A DNA stretch of 64,000 nt. Origin: Pyronema omphalodes (lineage: Eukaryota; Ascomycota; Pezizomycetes; Pezizales; Pyronemataceae). This document shows positions 11,958-23,492 of the stretch, piece after piece. A program made the translations under genes and the position numbers. Below the pieces are notes generated by a model. That model worked only from the letters and a program-made list of their open reading frames with translations. It ran no database searches and was not told the DNA's origin. The stretch lies in the NCBI GenBank assembly GCA_024516155.1, contig JAJJXM010000019.1, positions 434,001 to 498,000 on the forward strand, read 5' to 3'. The stretch's first letter is position 1. Every line of letters starts with the position of its first letter.

Positions 11958-14900
11958 ATGCAGCCCATTTCCGTACCAACATCAGGTCATCAGCAGCAGC
12001 AGTCGCAGGGACCATCTCAATCGCAGCAGTCGCAGCAGTCGCAGGTTGCTCAGGCTTCTCAGCTTTCGAAGCCACAGTCACAACTACCATCACAATCACA
12101 CCCAATCTCCCCCAATGAAGCCCGCAGTGCGCGTAGAAGAGTAGCAGCCAGCGCCAGAAAACGTATCGCCAACGCATGTCTTGCCTGCAAATCGCGAAAA
12201 CAAAAATGTGATGGACAACAACCATGTAATATCTGTTCACGAAGAGGTGCTGCTTGTATCTATGTAGAGCAACCGGCACGGAATACGAAGGGTAGAACGA
12301 GGAGGGAGAGTACTGTTAATGGAGATAATGGAGAGGGGAGCGTAGTTGGGGATGATGAGGCTGCGCCTACGCCCACCGGTGGAAATGGAACTGGAAATGT
12401 GCTGCTGAATTCGAATGGGCTGAATCAAAAGCAAAACCACCAGCAGCAGCAACAGCAGAACCACCAAAAGCAACAGCAGAACCAGCAGCAGCAGCGGCAA
12501 CAGAGCCAGGGTCTAAATACTCAGACGACGAGAAATACAAGTTCACCAATTTCTCCGGGACAAAGTCAAAGTAATACTCAGCATATGCTATCAATTCGTT
12601 CAGAACGTCTAGACAGCGTCGCTAGCAGTGATCATACGGATCCTCAGTTTTCATACCCGACTCCTACAAATCCCAAAACCCAGTCTCTAGCCAGCGGAAC
12701 AGAAGCAAGTGATGAGCTGGATACCGATGATGATAAAGTAGAAGCCCCTGTGGACCACCGAACGCGAATGTTGAGTGATCCCAGTGGTAGATTACGTTTG
12801 TGCTCCTTGAATCCATTCCCAATTCCCAAAATTTCCCCTATTGCAGTAGCTACATAGCTCCTCTCTTTACAAACTCCATAACTAATCGCCCCCAGTCTAC
12901 ATCGGAGAAACCGGCTCCCTTTCATTTCTAGCCCGAGTCCGCAAGCTAGCTAAAGACGCTCTCGGTCCCTCTTCCTTCACCTCCGACTCTGCGCAATTCT
13001 CCATCGTCGACAAACCAATAATTCGATCCCACCATCTTCCATCTAATCACGCTTCTTTACCTCCGATAGAAGTTGCCTCCACTCTAGTCGACCTTTTCTT
13101 CACCCATGTCAACTCTGTCTACTATGTCTTGGACCAATCGGAAATGGACCAAATCCTAGCCGTGGTATATGCCGGACAGCTATTACACTCCACAATCACA
13201 GCTCGCAACAGGGATATTGGCTTCGTCAATGCAGTCTGCGCAATAGGCACCTTCTTCCTTTGCCCAACAGGTGGACAACAGGAGCAACAACAAGCCCAGC
13301 AGGATGGAATGCTATATTTCGATGTAGCAAGATCAATGTTAGAAGATGTATACGAGAGTGCCGATTTCTGGTCTATTCGTCTATTGTTACTATTTGCGTT
13401 GTATATGCAATACGCCGCAAAACGTAACGCAGCATGGACCTATGTCGGCTTGGCAATTCGTATTGCCGAGTCTTTGGGACTACACAGAATTTGGTCAATA
13501 GAGCTATCAGAAAAACCGCTAGAAGAACGAAGGAGACGACTAGTGTTTTGGTCACTATATGTTCTCGATCGATTTACAGGCTGCTCTTTAGGTCGTCCTC
13601 TGGCTATTGAGGATGAAAATTGTAACGACCCGGTATTTTCGACGGCGGCTTATACCGGGGATGATTTACTGGATAACCGGTGCAGCCAAGATCAGGGACA
13701 GGAACAACATCAAGTTCATTTACTAGCAGCAAATGTCCGGTTAAATGTTATTGTTGGGCACATTGTCAAGGCGGTTTATTTACGAAGATCGATAAGTCGA
13801 GATGTTGCAGAGGGATTAAGTGAAGAGCTGAAAGCGTGGTGGCAAAGTTTACCTCCCTGTGCGGCGTTAAAACAGGGCAGTGGGGAACAGGTCGTCGCGT
13901 TGCATATGTCTTATCTTCATGCTGTCACTCTTTTGACGAGGCCGTTTTTGCAGAAGGTTGTGGAGGCGAGTATTGAGGAAGCTGCACAAGATGGGTGTAA
14001 GTGTAAACGAAGAGGAAGTGGCAAGTCAAACGCGAAAAGGAAAATGGTTCGATATGCTGCGGCTTGTGTATTAGTTGCCGAAAGAACGGTAACCCTTGCA
14101 CATCGCATGAGGAGAAAAGGAGGATTACCAAGGAATGATGCTGCTTTAATGTTTGTTATGCCCTCTCTATCTTCCTTTTGCTAGGAACCATATCAACCGA
14201 AAACCAAAGCCTTAGCTAACCTTTAACCCCCCGTCCTATTAGCTACTACATCTTCACCTCCGGCCTAGTCCTAATGTTCTCCACCCTCCCTCAAATCATA
14301 TCCCCACGTTCCAACTGTGGACCAAGTGGCGAAGACGACATAACCAAATTTCGGTCACGGTCGCCATCCTTACTGTCACTAATGTTCGATTTTGCCTCCG
14401 TAGAAACCTGCACGGCAAAAAGATACCATAGTATCCTATCACAGTTCTCGGACGCATTGATAGAAGGCAGAGAAAGAAAACTAAAAATGGCGGCGCAGCA
14501 GCAAAAATTGGAAGAGGAAATGTTGATGGAGGAACAAAACAATGGGAAAGAAGCGGAACGGGATTTATTGGATGAACTCCAGGCTATGGCGCCGGAATAT
14601 GCTGGTGGTTGGGGTTGGGTGGGGAGTCGTATGGCGAGTCCTGAGCCGATAGCACAGACGGGTTTGCAGCAGGGGATGGGGTTGTCGATAAATGCTGGTG
14701 CCGCCGCGCACGCAAACCGAGACAACGAAGCCGCGCAAGTCCTAGTCTCCGTCTCGGGTGGTCAACAAATCCCCGTCTCCACCCCAGTTTCTTCCAGCGG
14801 TCTCGACCCCGCCGTCCTCATCTCACCCGGTTCTCACATCGACCATCCATCTCCATTCACGATTCCCAGCGTCTCACCCCACAATGCCCACGGTGCCCAG

Positions 14901-15134
14901 GATCCCCATGGCGTACAAACTCCTCATATCCCTGCCCCCCTATACCAAGACAATATAATCAAAGAAGATACAGAAATGCTAGAGATAACAGGCGGGTTAG
15001 CGGGGGATTTCTCGAGTTTTTATGGTTGGTTGGAATCAGGGTTTGTGGAGAATCAAACGATTCCTTGGGAGTTCTCGTGGGAGGCCCCGCCGAGTAATTA
15101 TTTTCATAGTAGTAGGCTGAGTCCAGGGAGTTAG
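11958..15134 (+). CDS. Zn2Cys6 transcription factor with fungal middle homology region
   Basis: Nuclear regulator, probably pathway-specific for the flanking aromatic genes. Three exons, 11958-12795, 12896-14150 and 14243-15134; introns of 100 and 92 nt, both with GTTTGT donors; 994 aa. The zinc cluster is Cys74-x2-Cys77-x6-Cys84-x5-Cys90-x2-Cys93-x6-Cys100, preceded by basic ARKRIANA. A glutamine-rich stretch (CAG-type runs at about 12430-12510) follows. The fungal-specific domain starts with LLYIGETGSLSFL after intron 1 and contains WTYVGLAIRIAESLGLHR and RRLVFWSLYVLDRFTGCSLG. The C-terminus is low complexity with a short acidic end, a possible activation region. I chose the first in-frame ATG; the upstream frame opens only with GTG in microsatellite sequence. 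The palindrome in its own promoter suggests autoregulation. Confidence 0.93.
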
Positions 15135-18100
15135 CTGCTGAGGAGGGACGGAAGGTTGTGGACGGGTGGTGGGTGAGGGGGGGGAGGGGGGTTCTTAACT
15201 ACTCTGAAGCTCCTTGAATTTGGAGAAAGGTGTCAGTAGCGGCGAAAGACGTGCAGGGATAGAAATCTCTGGGGATTTTGGGGGAGACTTTGGAATTTTT
15301 GGGTTTTTGGCATATATATTTACAGACATAGCTTGCGGGAAGAGATGGTTGTTTTTTTTTGAAGAGAGAGATATATATACCCGGTAATATGTTTCGTACG
15401 GTACAGCATGTTACACATCTTATGCATGTTTTTATAAAAGGGAAATACTTGGGCTTTTCTTTTGGAAACGGTGTCACATTTTATCATTTTTTGGTGCTGA
15501 TTTTTCATCCTGAAATGTGATGAGATATTAAGTAATGAGGAGATGAGATGATATTTTTAGAGATGGAATGAGATGAGTTGGGATAGGAATTACCTTATGA
15601 TGGAGTTGATGGGGAGTTCAGGATAGAAGTGAATATACATATACATATACGTACCCGATACCCAATACCCAATACCCGATACATACCCCGAACCCCATAT
15701 CCTATGCCTCAAATCCCATACATACCCAAAACACCCCTCCTCTTCACGAACCGCCCTCTGGCACCTCCTGGCTCCACGTAACTGATGCATCAGTTCGACT
15801 CTCGCGCGTCGGTATACCTTAAGAGATTGCTATATAGCAGGATAACTAACTTGAATATACAGATACAGTCATGCTCATATTCATATTCATACTCATAAGA
15901 CACTTTCACTCTTTACCTTTTACCTATAATCATTCTTCATTTTATGCATCGTTACAGTATCTATCACTTCCGTCGTATCCATCGTTTCAATCTGTCATAA
16001 ACCAAAAACAAAAAAAAAATAGCATCAACATCTAAGAATCCGAATATCCTCACATCCTAATTACTATCCCTGTTCTCCATTATCCGTGCGGTCCAGTCCG
16101 GGGTTCAAATGGGACTGGTAGACCCATCAACCGTACAGCTAATTCACCGAATTAAATTGTAAACCAGGTAAACTGAACTGACAGTCCACAGTTAATTGGT
16201 GTAGTTTTGGAGTCCCGGATACACAGTTAGTTCGGTTTTGAGGGGTTCATAGAACCAGGTAACTGCAGTGCACCGATTAAACGGACTCAATAAATACAAA
16301 CCAGTTTAACCGCATCGAGAAACAGTGCATGCAAGAATAAATAACGTATAATTCAATCTCGTTTGAACCAATCGGTGGCCGAGCCCGCCAGTATCTCGAC
16401 CCTCCTTATTCAACCACCGGCTTCTGATAATCAGGTTTTCAACCCTTTACGAAATTTCGTTGAATATGCTCTCAGTTCCCGCGATGACTGCCGAGTCTGA
16501 TCTGCTATTTTCCGAATGCAAGCGGATCGTTATATCGGACCTCCATTCAATGCGGGCAGATACTCTAGGGGCCATTGAGGGGCTCAAGAGCTTCAATCGT
16601 GGGCGTCAGTTGTGATTTCCGGGGACCAAATTAGAGTAGAATTTTGTAATGTATGCACTGAATAATATTTATTGCCCCTTCATAAACCAGTTCCTCTGGA
16701 CAAAGCAGTTTTTTGCAGTTTCCAATAGTTCACCTGGTTTGCCAAGCCTTGTATTCAGTTAACTGGTTTTCGCAGTTTAATCAGTTTATACTACTGACAG
16801 TAAAGTGAACTGAGTCACGGTACAGTTCTCATATCCCAACAGTCCGTACAGTCCATTTTGGTCGTTTTTTTGAACTGGTTTGTACGACTGGGAGGTCTAA
16901 TATTCTCACCTTCAAGGCGGTCTTGAACCAAACCCGTCCTTCTCAAACACTAACAAGATAAAGTAATCATTCCTATGCACATCCATTCATCCATCTATCC
17001 ATCAAAAGAAAATCCCGTATTTGATATAGCTTATCCCCCGTATGTATACTGCAGGGGGTTATGTAGGTGTTTAAGGGTTAACGGGGATCTGCGAAAGCGG
17101 GGGGTTGGCGAGGATTGGCGAGGGTAAATCCCTATCTATACATATCATCCCACATCACATCACATCACATCCCCATTTCGACCCATCCAATTTCGTCGCA
17201 TATCATCCCACCATACCCCATGCCATGCCATTATATCCACCAATCAAAAACTATTCTGTATCAGGGGAGGTTTTATCACAAAACTACATACATATCGAAC
17301 TCTTCAACGATGATTATAACCCTGCAAGGTAGGGTACTAAGGCTATGTAGAGAAAATGTTAGCTGCATGTTATGTATCTAGTATGTATGTAGATGATGGG
17401 ATGAGATGATCTCCTGCGGGTTATGTACTCTTGGGTCATATTCTGGATAGTCTTGATACGTATACCACCATCCATAGTCCCGATACCCGTATTATACGCG
17501 TACACATCACTATATACATACGTATACGTGCGGTTGCTTTGAATACGGTGCACCATGGAGGGGCATATCATAATGTCGATACATATGGACCATCATCTGT
17601 AGTAGTATGGATTAGTACATAGAGGGTATAAGGCAGATACCTACCATAACCAGACGTCCGTTGAAGCGACAAATTGTGTTAAACATGCAGATAACACGCG
17701 CGCAATGCCGCTTATCGGATGCGGATGGGGCACAGTAAAGCGCCGAAAAACCGCTTTACCCATACATAGTCATACCCAGCCCCTATTTAAGCGCATGCAT
17801 ATTCTACATAAATCTCTGATCAAAGTACATACGGCGAACGGCGAATGTTGAACCAATCCAAATCAAGTCAATTATCACAACGGTTTTAAGAAAATGACAA
17901 AACCAAAAAGTAATGAGAGACCAAAAATGTATTAACGCCCATGAATAGAAAAAGACCCCAAATCTAACAACTAAAAAAATGACTGCTACTCAAATAATGT
18001 ACATGTCTACATTCCATTCATCCAGCTCTTCCTCATCTCATGTTCCTATGTTCCTGCATACCATGCAGTATTTCCTACGCGCGCCCCCTCCCCCCCTGTC

Positions 18101-18188
18101 TGTTTAAAAAACGAATGTACCACTACAGTCCAGCAAGTTCCTGTAGCTAAATCCTCTGTGCCCCCACTCAAGTTTGGCGGATCTACTT
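15135..18188. other. Convergent gap with transposon debris
   Basis: This gap separates the 3' ends of the regulator and the CoA-transferase. It contains a G-rich patch (15170-15192), GATAC-type repeats (about 15640-15685), a hAT fossil (16380-16620) embedded in a stretch rich in CCAGTT/AACTGG words (about 16080-16900), and CACAT repeats (17150-17170). No gene is supported. Confidence 0.55.
16380..16620 (+). pseudogene. hAT transposase C-terminal fragment (fossil 2)
   Basis: From 16466 an open frame reads MLSVPAMTAESDLLFS, ECKRIVIS, then HSMRADTLGAIEGLKSF and a stop at about 16614. This is the hAT C-terminal dimerisation motif (L-S-I-P-A-M-S-A-E-x-E-x-x-F-S, a basic core, then D-T-x-E-A-x-x-x-L-K-S). 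The frame upstream is broken by stops and a frameshift. The surrounding 800 bp are rich in short CCAGTT/AACTGG words, possibly decayed subterminal repeats. Confidence 0.75.
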
Positions 18189-20258
18189 CTAGTTCTCTCC
18201 CGTCCACCACTCAGGCTTATCCCAACCATTAGGTCTACTCGTCTCATTGAACCCGTTCTTTGTCTTTCCCATCTTTACAACCGGCCTAACAATCTTGATC
18301 TTTCCACCGAATCCCTGACACTCAAACTCCTGCAAATACTGATCCTCCTCCTCATTCCAATACCACGGTGCAATCTGTTTCAACCCCTTCAAGGCAGTCT
18401 TGCCAATATGGTCAACAGAGTCGTAGTATCGCAACTCAGAGAATGCAGGATCTTGCGCGTCTAGAATAGGCTTCCAAACGTCGGCAGTGTAGGGGGAAAG
18501 GCTCATGAGATACATGTCGTATTGGATCAGGGATGCTTTACCCCAGTAGGAACCACCGGACTGCGCGCGGTGGTATAGACCAGTGAGAGCAGAGATGGCA
18601 CCCATGCAACCAGTTCTGGAGTGAGAAAGAAAGTTAGCATAAAGTTCTTACATCGAGGAATTTTCATGTTAGCCCCCACGTCCACGAGGCTTGTCGATCC
18701 TCCGGACGGCGTGGGGGCCAAAAGGTGTATAGCACACCGATACCTATGGTTTCATCGGGTTGTGCAGGAAAGGAAAGGAATTAGCGTACCCATAATCACT
18801 CATCGGGAACGGAGGGATAATCGGTTCATCCCTTCCCATTGCCTGACCCTGAGCCCAAGCAAGACCAGAGACACAATCGGCAATCTGCTGCCATCCTGCA
18901 CGATGCGCCATAGGAGCATCATACCCAAAGCAGTTCTCATTAACATAAACGTAACCCTTTCCTCTCTTCTTCGCAAGCTCCTTGAGGGCCCCTGGTCCGA
19001 ATCCAAGCTTCTCAATTGCACCTGGTCTGTAACCATCGACAACAACATCGGCAGTTGCAAGGAGCTCCTCGAAAATCTTTCTACCCTCTGGAGTCTTGAG
19101 GTCCAACTCGGCGCAGTGCTTGCCAATGTTACCATCGACTTGGAAGAAAGGAACATCCGGGCCGGTGGGCGAGGTAATCTTCAATACCTCAGCACCGTAC
19201 TCGGCAAGGATCCTGGTGACGGTAGGTCCGGCAATGATACGGCAGAGCTCAAGGACACGTATTCCCTTCAAGATTTGGGGCTTCTCCTCACCCTCAACAG
19301 CAGGAGCGAAAGGAACAGGAGGAGTTTCCTTCTCGAGCTCCTGGAGCTGCCAGTAAGGTTGCTGCTGAAGAGCCTGGCCATGAGGAGTCGCTTCGAATTC
19401 CTCCTTCTTAATAGCCATGATACCAGCCAGCTTGCGCTCGTTATTGAGTTCCTCCAACTCAGCAACAGTGAACTTAGCGACAGCTTCACCAATGTATTCA
19501 AGGATACGGGGATAGTCTTCATCGGTGAAATCTTCACGGTGCGTAGGGAGGCCAATCATCTCCAAGGCCGGAGAAGCCGCCAGAGAGCCGTGGATGTGGT
19601 AGTAGCCGTTGTCTTTGGTTTTATACAAGTTGGCGGAGAGACGGCGATAGATGTTGGACTGGGCACGGTTGAAATCGGTGTCCCGGAGACGGCTGCGAAC
19701 CTCTTTGTTGAGTTTGGTTAGACCATCGACGGAAGCAAGGTAGGCCTGGAGTATCACATATTAGCAATGTTCGTTGTACGAGAATCAGACATGAACTGTG
19801 GTATAGTTCCTGCGTCTGGCTACGTCTACGGTACAGCGCGGTTGCTTTACAGCAGACTCCCCAGCAGCTCCGTCCCAGCGGTTCGGGATGTTTTGCATTG
19901 TCTTGGGAGCGCAAAATACTTTGCACACATGGGGGGCTATTTGAAATATCGGGTGGTGATCTCTTACCATGAACAAGAAAGCCCCCGCGCGTTCCATATT
20001 AACCTCAATATCTTCCTCCTTCCAACCATATCTAAGCTCGCCGATAGCTGCTGCCATACCAGCCTCAATTGCCTTCAGAGCTGCAGAGGCCTCCACCTCC
20101 TTCATAACACAGGGTAAGAAAACGCTGTCTCTTCCCGTGAACTTGGTTTTGCGTGCATAGTCGATTGCCGCCTGAGGTAGGGGGAGGTTGCGATTCTCGG
20201 GCTGGTTGAGGAGGTGCTCAAGAGCATCTTTGGCGCCTGTGATGGTGGAGTATGCCAT
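18189..20258 (-). CDS. Class III (CaiB/BaiF) CoA-transferase family protein
   Basis: Predicted to move CoA between acyl groups, here perhaps activating an aromatic acid or a ring-cleavage product. Exons 20258-19968, 19745-18790 and 18615-18189; introns 222 nt (GTAAGA...CTCCAG) and 174 nt (GTACGC...CTCCAG); 557 aa. The family core begins near residue 200 with ILKGIRVLELCRIIAGPT, then RILAEYGAEVLKI, GNIGKHCAELDLKTPEGR, VVVDGYRPGAIEKLGFG and DYGTGCMGAISALTGL, the last reconstituted by splicing. Prokaryotic relatives are about 400 aa; the extra 200 N-terminal residues resemble a partial additional domain, as in other large fungal members. The catalytic Asp cannot be assigned with certainty by eye. 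It is divergent from the phenol monooxygenase across a 1.1-kb gap with four TCGGAT sites. Confidence 0.88.
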
Positions 20259-21391
20259 GATGTATAGCAGATAACGAAAGTCTGTGTAGTGGGGGTACAA
20301 CGAAGATCCCAAGTTTCTCAATAAGAGAGGAGCTCGTATAACGAAAGTAAGTGTCGCAGGTAATAACAGTGAGGGACAAAGTAAAGTACACCGATAACAA
20401 GAGGAGTACTGTTTCTTTTTTCTCGGTTTTTGTTACTGTTCGGCAGGACAGGAAGCGAGGTAAACCCATCAATTTTGAGTTACGACCTAGGACCGGCTGA
20501 ACGAACTTTGGTACGTCTCTACCCTGTGATCCGTCGGATGTCTACTGAAGCTACTATGTACCACCACCACCGCCGCCTTGACAGCTATCCTAGATCTCGG
20601 ATACTTGTGTCAGAGCCCTGTCAGATGCATAGGGTTGTCGGATGACGGCCCTAACAATGATCCCGTGCTCAGATCCTTGCTTCCGCGAGCCAAACGCTAG
20701 GATAACAGCCACAACAAGGGTTAAAACCAAGCTTCCGACACACCAACATCTATCCGACGGGTCACTCGTTGCAAATCGAGGCCGAACACCCCCCCGAACC
20801 TCGAACACCCCCAACGCTACCCCATCGACGCCGAGCACCCCCGCAAAGCGGCTGCTCACTGATCCGGCCTTCCCCATGCGACTCGGCACCCCAGTAACGT
20901 TAAATTTCTTTTTTTTTTGATATAGCTAAACTCTCAATGAAGCATGGCTAGCGTAGTAATCCCTGGGAAATCAATCACCATTGCCAATTCGTCGTTGGTG
21001 GTTTGCCCGGTGGACTAGCTTCCCCAGATGTAGCGATGCACAGCTTGATTACTGTATTCTCATCGACGGCGGGCCGGGGATAGTTTTTGCGACACACAGT
21101 CTAGAGCTAGGTAGAGTTTTACGGACTGAATTCGGTGTTTCTGGGCATCCATTAGAGTGTGAAGACGAGGGATCTCCTGGTTCCGGAGAGCTACACAAGG
21201 CGGAACAGAGAGCCGACGTTGATACGAGTGAGCAGCGAACGGGTGCCATATAACTGAGCAATTCTCTCCCCGGATTTTCCAGTTCTCCATCCTCTCCAAC
21301 CCGCTTCATCCCTTCTCCACTTTAAATTAAGAACTCGCTTCCATACCCCACATTTCATTCATTCCCCACAACAACTTATCCACTCATTATC
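20259..21391. promoter_or_regulatory. Divergent promoter with four TCGGAT/ATCCGA sites
   Basis: Upstream region shared by the CoA-transferase and the phenol monooxygenase. TCGGAT occurs at 20534-20539, 20597-20602 and 20638-20643, and ATCCGA at 20752-20757. The first forms ATCCG-TCGGAT with its neighbour. The last 80 bases before the monooxygenase ATG are CT-rich, as in strongly expressed fungal genes. No other gene is visible here. Confidence 0.45.
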
Positions 21392-23492
21392 ATGACCGCT
21401 GTCACTAAGGAGTCCAATGTTGATGTTCTCATTGTTGGTGCTGGTCCGGCAGGGTATGTAACTGTTACTCCGAATTATCCATGATATCGTCTGGTCATTT
21501 CCGGCTTTTTTATGCCTATTCATTACGTGATAGTAGGAGTACAGTGCTAACAGCAATCCCAGTTACATGGCTGCAACATGGCTCGCTAGATTCCCTGGTT
21601 TGAAGGTCCGCTTTGTAGAGAAGCGAGACGGAAAGATCTTTGCTGGACAGGCGGATGGTATCCAGTGCCGTACCCTTGAAGTATTCCAGAGTTTCGGTTT
21701 CGCCGACCGTGTCTGGAAGGACGCAAACCACATGTTGGAGGTAAACATTATCCATCCCTGCTGATATAAATGGACCCGCTGACACTTATCCTAGATTTCC
21801 TTCTGGAACCCTGACGAGAGCGGAAAGAATGTCATCAGAACTGGACGTATTCCCGACATGCAGAGAGGACTCTCTAGATACCACCAGGTTGTTCTTCACC
21901 AGGGATGGATTGAGGGATACTTCCGTGACAACTTGAGAAAATACAACGGAGCAACCGTTGAACACAGCACCATGCCTCAGGAGATGATCATCGATGAGAG
22001 CAAGGTTAACGACCTTGAGGCATACCCCATCAAGGTCACCCTCCGCCACTTGAACGAGGAGGGATCCCACGCCGAACAGTTTGGCCACAAGGTTGCCAAT
22101 GGATTGTTCAGATCCGCCAACTTGGTAAACGCAAAGGAGGAGGACAACGGGTTGGCCGGAGATGACAAGGCTGAGGATTTGGAGGTTATCAACGCCAAGT
22201 ATGTCCTTGGATGTGATGGTGCCCACTCTTGGGTTCGTCGCCAGCTTGGCTTCCAGATGATTGGAGAGCAGACTGACTACGTCTGGGGTGTTCTCGACAT
22301 TGTTCCTATCACCAACTTCCCCGACATCCGCAACCGTTGCGCCATCCACTCTGCAGAGGATGGATCCGTCATGGTTATTCCCCGCGAGAATGCTCTCGTT
22401 CGTCTCTACATTCAGATGAAGGAGATTGACCGCCAGGCCGATGGACGTGTCGACCGTGCCAAGATCACCCCTGAGAAGATCCTTGCTCAGGCTCAGAAGA
22501 TTATGCACCCTTACACCTTGAGCTACGAGGAAATCCAGTGGTTCACCGCCTACCAGATTGGACAGCGCGTTGTCGACCACTTCCAGGCCCATGACCGTGT
22601 CTTCATCCTTGGAGATGCTGCTCACACTCACTCACCTAAGGCTGGTCAGGGAATGAACGTCTCCATGATGGACTCCTACAACTTAGGATGGAAGATTGGA
22701 GGAGTTCTCAACGGAACCCTCGACCCTAAGGTTCTTTCCACATACGAGCTTGAGCGCTCCCAGGTCGCCCACGACTTGATCAACTTCGACCAAAAGTTCG
22801 CAAAGTTGTTCTCTGGACGTCCTGCCAAGTCTGCCGCCGATGAGGCCGGTATCTCTCTTGAGGAGTTCCACCGCGTCTTTGAGCTTTCCCACAAGTTCGC
22901 CTCTGGAGTTGACGTTGAGTATGTCCCTTCGCCAATTGTCGCCCCCGCCTCCGAGTCTACTCAGAGTCTCGCCACCAACATCCCCGTCGGAAAGCGCTTC
23001 AACTCCTTCAAGGTTTTGAACCAGTCCGATGCCCGCCCTTGGGAGTTCCAGGAGTTGATGAAGTCCGATGGACGCTGGAGGATTGTTGTCTTCGCTGGTG
23101 ACGTTCTTGACAAGGACCAGAAGGCCCGCGTCGAGAAGCTTGCTGAGCACCTCGACAAGGAGGACAGCTTCATGAAGAAGTACACCCCTGCTGACAAGCC
23201 TCGCACTGGTCTCTTCCACATCCTTACTTGTCACTCCTCTCCCCGCATTGAGGTTGAGCTCCATGACTTCCCTAAGGCTCTCCGTGCCGACCACGACTAC
23301 TGGTCCGTCTATGTTGATGACGAGTCCCACCACGAGGGACACGGACAGGCCTACAAGAACTATGGAGTTGACCCCAAGCGAGGATGCTTGGTCGTCGTTC
23401 GTCCCGATCAGTACGTCTCCATGGTTGTCGACCTCGAGGAGGTTGACAAGGTTGAGAAGTTCTTTGCTGGATGCTTGGTTCCCCGCAAGTAA
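21392..23492 (+). CDS. Phenol 2-monooxygenase (FAD-dependent aromatic hydroxylase)
   Basis: Flavin hydroxylase using NAD(P)H and O2 to add an ortho-hydroxyl to a phenolic ring, producing the diol or triol that the dioxygenase would cleave. Exons 21392-21453, 21563-21740 and 21795-23492 (introns 109 and 54 nt) give 645 aa, the usual size for fungal phenol hydroxylases. Residues 10-30 hold the Rossmann motif DVLIVGAGPAGYMAA (spliced inside GPAG). GQADGIQCRTLEVFQSFG is highly characteristic of the family. The DG motif is LGCDGAHSWVRRQLG and the FAD ribityl motif is FILGDAAHTHSPKAGQGMN. The C-terminal 170 residues form the thioredoxin-like dimerisation domain. Exon 3 has strongly biased, C-ending codons, consistent with high expression. 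Exact substrate (phenol, resorcinol or a hydroxybenzoate) is not decided by sequence. Confidence 0.95.
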
